Shown here in pieces: positions 59,074 to 64,000 of a stretch of DNA of 64,000 nt. The DNA is taken from NCBI RefSeq assembly GCF_009727055.1, contig NC_052357.1, positions 6,090,881 through 6,154,880 on the forward strand, in the 5' to 3' direction. This DNA is from Benincasa hispida (Eukaryota; Streptophyta; Magnoliopsida; Cucurbitales; Cucurbitaceae). Below the pieces are notes generated by a model. The model was not told where the DNA came from. It searched no databases and saw only the letters and a list, made by a program, of their open reading frames with translations. Position 1 is the stretch's first letter, and the number at the start of each line of letters is the position of its first letter. Position numbers and translations under genes: made by a program.

Positions 59074-60541
59074 TGAGCGGAAGCAGGTCGACCAAATTCC
59101 ATTTTACAGTAAACATGAAACAAGATATGCATTTAATTATAAATTACAACATGCTAAATAAAGGGTTTCAAGAAACATCAGCTTTGAAGACCTTTCTTCA
59201 CGTTTTACCTCAAACAGTTCACGAACAACTTGAAGACTTTCTTCAAGATTAACCTCGAACAAGAACGAATACTATCACGAATGTTTCCTCAGTATTTTCA
59301 GGATGAGAACCCAATAATGGTGGGCTCTGGCTATTTTGGTTTTGAGGAAAAACTTCGTGTAGAAGAGGAAAGATTGAGAACTCTCTAAAAAACTCAAATA
59401 CACAGAACTCTTCTATTGTCTTTCTCACTTTTTCAATCAATTAACCTTGGCTAAGAAGAAGAAGAAAGATTTATCTTCTATATGTCAAATATATCCACCA
59501 CCCACTTACGTGATTGGAGAGAAAATAAGGGGAAGGGAGTTGTAACTCCCTTCCTTATTATTAAAATAATAATAATATAAATATAAATNATATGTATGTA
59601 TGTATGTATATATATATATATATATATATATTAAATTATATGTTATATCAAATATAACATATAACCTATTGTTTTAATATTGTATCACGTATAAAATAAG
59701 CTATTTTTTCTTTTTTCTTTTATATGTAAATCTTATTTATATAATTTAACAACTATGAATCCAATTCATAGAAACTATATTTGAATATCATTCAAATAGT
59801 CATTTCCTTCCATTAAGCTATAATGTATCAAATATATTAAAACAATTATATCACATATAATTGAAACAACTTAATTATATCATATATAATTAATCTCTAT
59901 ATTAATTTGAACAATTCAAATTGATCAAAAAACTTATTTTCAATTAATCCTATTGAGCTACCAAAGGAACCTCATGGACCTGTAGCTTGAAGCTCCAACA
60001 ATACATGAATAACTAATTAAACTATTTAATTACATTATTCATCATTTGTTAACTGTTGAGCACTCCACTAAATACCGACAGCTACACTGTTTGCACTACA
60101 TATATATTTCTATTTCTATTGGATATAATCAATCAATAATATGATGACCATTCAGAAAATTGCTTGTAAGTACAGCTAGGCCAAATTACCGTTTTGCCCC
60201 TGTAGTTACATCTAACTCTTTAAGTACCACTGATTCCTCTAATGAACAATAGATCATAGTCGAACTATGACTAAACCCCTCTCGAGCTAGGGGAAGGTGT
60301 GGCGCCACATTGTTCAATACCCGGAATCAACCCTTAAGGGAGCAATTTATCTACTTAACCTTGCATCGGAAAAGGAGTAAATCCATATTGTGTAGCTGTA
60401 TTCCCAACTCCCTAGACGAATCCCTAAAATGGTAGGCTTGTTGAGTCGGAGATTTGGCCATTCTCACCCATACAAATCAAAGGACCTCCCTCATAAGCAC
60501 GAGTTCACAACTCACTTAGGATTCAAGTCATGTTACCAACG
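59074..60541 (-). repeat. LTR-A copy 4, inverted and truncated
   Basis: It matches LTR-A on the minus strand from its 3' part (tggaatttggtcgacctgct, near 59,100) to about 480 bp from its 5' end (60,541), where homology stops at the word gttacc. The first part of the LTR is missing. An n is present at 59,589. Confidence 0.85.
59590..59634. repeat. TATG/TA microsatellite
   Basis: tatgtatgtatgta followed by about 13 ta units, inside LTR-A copy 4. An unresolved base (n) precedes it. Confidence 0.9.
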
Positions 60542-61635
60542 TGTCTTAATTTTAGGTGTCAAATTTGGGCATTTTTTTTAGGATAAATTTTAAGTCTTTT
60601 ATGTTGAGTTGCAACAGTTTTAAACAAATCAATGTTATGGAGGGCTTAGTTGTTGACGGTCTTAGCACATAAAGATTCTTTTCCAGTTTGTAGAATAAAT
60701 ATTAACACCATTATTGGAAATAAACACTTTATTAGAGAGAAAGTTGATATCATAATTATGTTCAAGCAAACACTTTACATAAACTAAGTTCATTTTTAAA
60801 TCGAGAACTACAAATAAATCTTTTAATATAAGAAATACGTTCTATAAAGTCAACCGAAGACCTCCCACTGCCACAGTCGAGATGACGTACCCGGTTCCAA
60901 CTTGCATCATCATCTCACCAGTATCTAGTTGCCACCAGGAACTACCCTGAAATGAATAATAAACATGGTTAGTGGCCCATAGTCAATAATCCAGACAGAA
61001 TCATCATTCTACATTGAACAGGTTTCCAATACAAGTAAATCATATTTATCTTGTTTGGATTTCTTCTTTTCTGCCAAATATTTAGGGTATTTCCTCTTCC
61101 AATGACCATTTTGGTTACAGTATAAACATTTTCCTTTGTTAGCCTTTATGGGTTATCTACCCTATGAACAGTAACTACGAAGTTAGCCTTCCTCTTTCCA
61201 CCATTATTCTTCTTCCACTTTTTCGTGCCGGAGGAAGAAGGTACATATTTAGTTCCAAAGGTCGAACCTTTATGTAAATTTTTAGAAGATTAGGCAACAT
61301 TTGCTTCACTCTTCTTCTCCTTGCTTTACAACAAATATTGGAAGGTTTGTAGCTCATTGAGTAGAGTAGTCAAGATGTAGTCAATCCTGTTGAAAACAAC
61401 ATTGCTACGGAAATGCATAAAACTTTCAGATAAAGACTCAAGTATGAAGCTAACCTGATTAGCTTCATCGATGCTTGACACATTCATCTTCGTCACGTTG
61501 AAGTAGATCATCGTGTTGAGAACATGTTCTCGAACAGATGCTCCTTCTTGCATACGAACATTGAAGACGTGTTTCAGAGCGTCATGCCTGAGCCATGCAG
61601 ACGGTTGTCCTAACGTTCCCCTCGGGGACTCCGTG
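60542..61635 (-). pseudogene. Copia E: gag to protease fragment
   Basis: On the minus strand the gag segment (61,635-61,326) reads LGQPSAWLRHDALKHVF and continues through NQVSFILESLSESFMHF. A zinc knuckle CLYCNQNGHWKRKY near 61,120 has its last Cys replaced by Tyr, and KYLAEKKKSKQDKYDLL follows. Protease near 60,995 reads VWIIDYGPLTT, so the usual DSG is lost. A gag-pre-integrase-like part decays by about 60,560. The gag N-terminus, integrase, RT and RNase H are absent. LTR-A sequence begins directly at both edges. Confidence 0.85.
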
Positions 61636-62039
61636 TGAAGGAAATCTAAACACAGATGTCCTGTGAGCAACGGAAGTGGATCGTTCTAAATCCCATTGAG
61701 AAAGAACACACAAACAATTACAGTCTAAACAGAAACGAACATATTATGTATAATCAGAAATTACAGCATGCTACTTATAAAGGAAGATACAAAGGGATAG
61801 AGTATGCAAACCTTTGAAGAACTCTTATTCACATATCCTTTGATTGTTCAGCAAAATGTTCAATCAACATGAACTCGAACACAACGATCAAACTCAATCT
61901 CAACAAATGTCTGGATGCACCTCGATCATAATCGAGTTCAACCTGATCCTCGAACATAACTAAAACATCATCGCGATGGTTAACTTGGTATTCTCGATGT
62001 GAGAATCCAAAAGTTGTGGGCTCTATATGATTTTGGATT

Positions 62040-62240
62040 AAGGAAAGCAGGAGGTAGACGATCGAATAAGTGGAAGATGAATACTATCTATCATATAGAT
62101 GATGTACTCGATCATTTAGAAGATGAAGCCTATCGTATAGACTTTGCTACTCGATTGTGTAGTATCGAATAAGCGTATAGTAAACTCGTAGCTCCATCAT
62201 ATATGCTCTCTATGATATCGCTTAGTAAAACCTTTTTACT
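62040..62240. repeat. CGATCG-motif array 4, inside LTR-A copy 5
   Basis: Degenerate copies (gacgatcgaataag, ctcgatcatttag, tatcgtatagac, actcgattgtgtag, atcgcttag) lie in the same part of the LTR as array 2 in copy 2. Confidence 0.6.
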
Positions 62241-63183
62241 TGAAAGCCTTTTGTAAGATTTTTCCGAAATGAATCATCAATCTAATTTTGGAAAACCATT
62301 TTCCTTTTTATCTCACAGTTACCATAAAACTTCCAATAACCTTCCATTCAAATCGGTTATTAGTGAAAAGGAATAATTAATATGTTATAAATAAATATAA
62401 TAACCAACTTATCATATTATATTTATAACTTATAGTTTTAATATTTCATCATATGTAACATATAAACCATAGTTATTTTTCTATTTCATAGTTTTTAATA
62501 TAAATCATATTTATATTAATTCCTCCAATTAATGTATCTAATACATCATATCAATTATATCACATATAATTGAATTTCCTCTTGTTAATTTGAACACTTC
62601 AAATTAATCCAAAATCTGATTCTCAACTTGAACTCATTTAGCTACCAAGGAGATCTCATGGATCTGTAGTTTGAAGCTCCAACGGTACGTGAATAACTGA
62701 TTAAACTCTTTAATCACGAGATCCACCATCTGTTAACTATTGATAACTCCACTAAAGACCGACAGCTGCACTCTTCACACTACAGATATATTTCTGTGTC
62801 CATATGACCAATCAACGGTGCGATGACCCTTCACAAATCGCTCGTAAGTACAACTGGACCAATTCACCGTTTTCCCTATGTAGTTACATTTAACTTATTA
62901 AGTACCACTAATTCCTCTAATGAACAATAAGTCATAGTCCTACTACGACTAAGTTCTCTTGGGCCAGGAGAGGGTGTGGCCACTATGCTCAAGACCATGA
63001 ACCAACCCTTAAAGGAGCAATTTATCTACTTACCTCTATTTCGGGGAATGAGTGAATTCCATCTTGTGTAGTTGAGTTCCCAATTCCCCAATAAGACGAA
63101 TCCCCAAAATGGTAGGCTCGTTGAGTTGGCAATCTGGCCACTCTCACCCATACAAATCAAAGGACCGCTCTCATGAGCAGGAG

Positions 63184-63204
63184 NNNNNNNNNNNNNNNNN
63201 NNNN
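63184..63204. other. Assembly gap (n run)
   Basis: 21 n. The stretch of about 76 bp starting ccccaaaatggtaggctc (63,103) is present again after the gap (63,249), both ending ccgctctcatgagcaggag. This suggests a scaffold join or a collapsed or duplicated assembly rather than natural sequence. Confidence 0.9.
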
Positions 63205-63765
63205 CGTTTTGCCCCTATAGTTACATCTAACTCCTTAATCAGACGAATCCCCAAAATGGTAGGCTTGTTGAGTTGGCAATCTGGCCACTCTCACCCATAC
63301 AAATCAAAGGACCGCTCTCATGAGCAGGAGTTCCCAACTCACTCAGAATTAAGGTCATATCACCTATGGTCATTTTAGTGAAATGTAAATCTCAATTATC
63401 ATCGGCGTTATATAAAGAAACTAATCATCTCGTGGTCCGGTCTTATACAAACTCTTTGTATAGGATACCCCCGCTCGCATGCTCCACATGAATGGTCAGG
63501 ATCAGACCACTTGTAGCACTTTACAACACTTGTAACATCTATAAAGCGGGACGTATCAGTAGTATCGACAGGATAAGGTATCCCTCATTTATCTATCTAC
63601 TACAAATTATTTAGGTTATTACTCAAGGAATGATCTACTTGTATGTCTCACATACATGCTTAAGTTACATGAAATAACAACGGATCTTAGTTTATTGTAT
63701 TTTGAGTAAATGCATATAAAATATTTATTTTATTGATAATAATATGTGTACAAAATAATTAATCA

Positions 63766-64000
63766 ACATAAAAATTATTAATTAATTAATTAAACGACTA
63801 CATTAAATCATATTTAATATATAATTAATCAACATATAATTATCACATACACATATAATATATAATGTTATTCAAATATTTTGCATTCTTAATTATAGAT
63901 CACATCTATAATTGACCATATTATATTAATCTCATTAATATGCGATTGATTTGAATAATTTAAACCATTCCTCTTATATATCATTTAGTGAGCTAACAAT
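63766..64000 (-). repeat. LTR-A-like fragment, inverted, at the window edge
   Basis: On the minus strand it starts attgttagctcactaaat and continues with an AT-rich part like LTR-A copy 3 near 21,400-21,700. It lies directly against the incomplete 5' end of copy 5, so two LTR-A pieces in the same orientation are joined here. Confidence 0.6.

Larger units (their letters stand above)
61636..63765 (-). repeat. LTR-A copy 5, inverted, with a sequence gap
   Basis: It begins on its 3' side with tgaagg (61,636; LTR end CCTTCA on the minus strand) and matches LTR-A up to about 65 bp from the 5' end near 63,765. It contains a CGATCG-type array (62,040-62,240). A run of n (63,184-63,204) interrupts it, and a roughly 80-bp stretch is repeated on both sides of the gap. 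Confidence 0.85.

Noticed and set aside
1..64000. Intact tRNA, rRNA or organelle-derived segments
   Set aside because: No full cloverleaf, rRNA or plastid/mitochondrial gene stretch was recognised. Only isolated B-box-like words were seen (54.7 kb).

Overview
This is a transposon-rich, AT-rich piece of a dicot nuclear genome. The intron-containing genes, the plastid-targeted acyl carrier protein and the retroelement types fit a plant. A cucurbit is my best guess, because the long LTR family and the copia and gypsy protein types look like those of melon and gourd genomes; that is inference from familiarity, not a search. Only three loci look like functional host genes: a dormancy/auxin-associated (DRM/ARP) family gene (27.26-27.81 kb, +), a chloroplast acyl carrier protein gene in four exons (28.72-31.04 kb, -) lying tail to tail with it, and an intronless trihelix (GT-type) transcription factor gene (51.16-52.28 kb, +).

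Layout. 0.2-5.3 kb: a degenerate Ty1/copia element (-) with short LTRs. It sits inside an older LTR-like repeat (1-188 plus 5.27-6.7 kb) whose second copy is at about 24.3-26.2 kb. 6.7-8.7 kb: a 2-kb LTR of a family called here LTR-A, followed by a primer-binding site. 11-18.7 kb: a degenerate Ty3/gypsy chromovirus (+), split at 12,624-14,713 by a solo LTR-A with a perfect 5-bp target duplication. 19.95-23.4 kb: a 61-bp minisatellite, also split by a solo LTR-A (20,440-22,427) with a perfect duplication. 25.4-26.0 kb: a 633-bp element with 16-bp terminal inverted repeats, nested in the second LTR-like repeat.

31.36-44.69 kb: a 13.3-kb Mutator-like (MULE) transposon whose left end lies about 320 bp upstream of the acyl carrier protein start codon. 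It holds a broken MuDR-type transposase gene, a broken plant mobile domain (PMD) gene, a long array of a roughly 21-bp motif centred on CGATCG, a minus-strand MULE-type N-terminal exon and a 77-bp tandem repeat. A 5.6-kb copia element (38,755-44,367, -) is inserted in the 77-bp repeat. 44.7-50.7 kb: non-coding AT-rich DNA with several local tandem duplications. 52.3-56 kb: intergenic. 56.07-59.07 kb: a 5'-truncation-free but 3'-truncated copia element (+). 59.07-64 kb: minus-strand LTR-A copies around a copia gag-protease fragment, with a sequence gap at 63,184-63,204.

The history can be read from the nesting: old repeats first, then the MULE, copia and gypsy bodies, then LTR-A and copia insertions into them. 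The least explained signal is that arrays of a CGATCG-centred motif occur inside three otherwise unrelated element types (LTR-A, the gypsy flank and the MULE).
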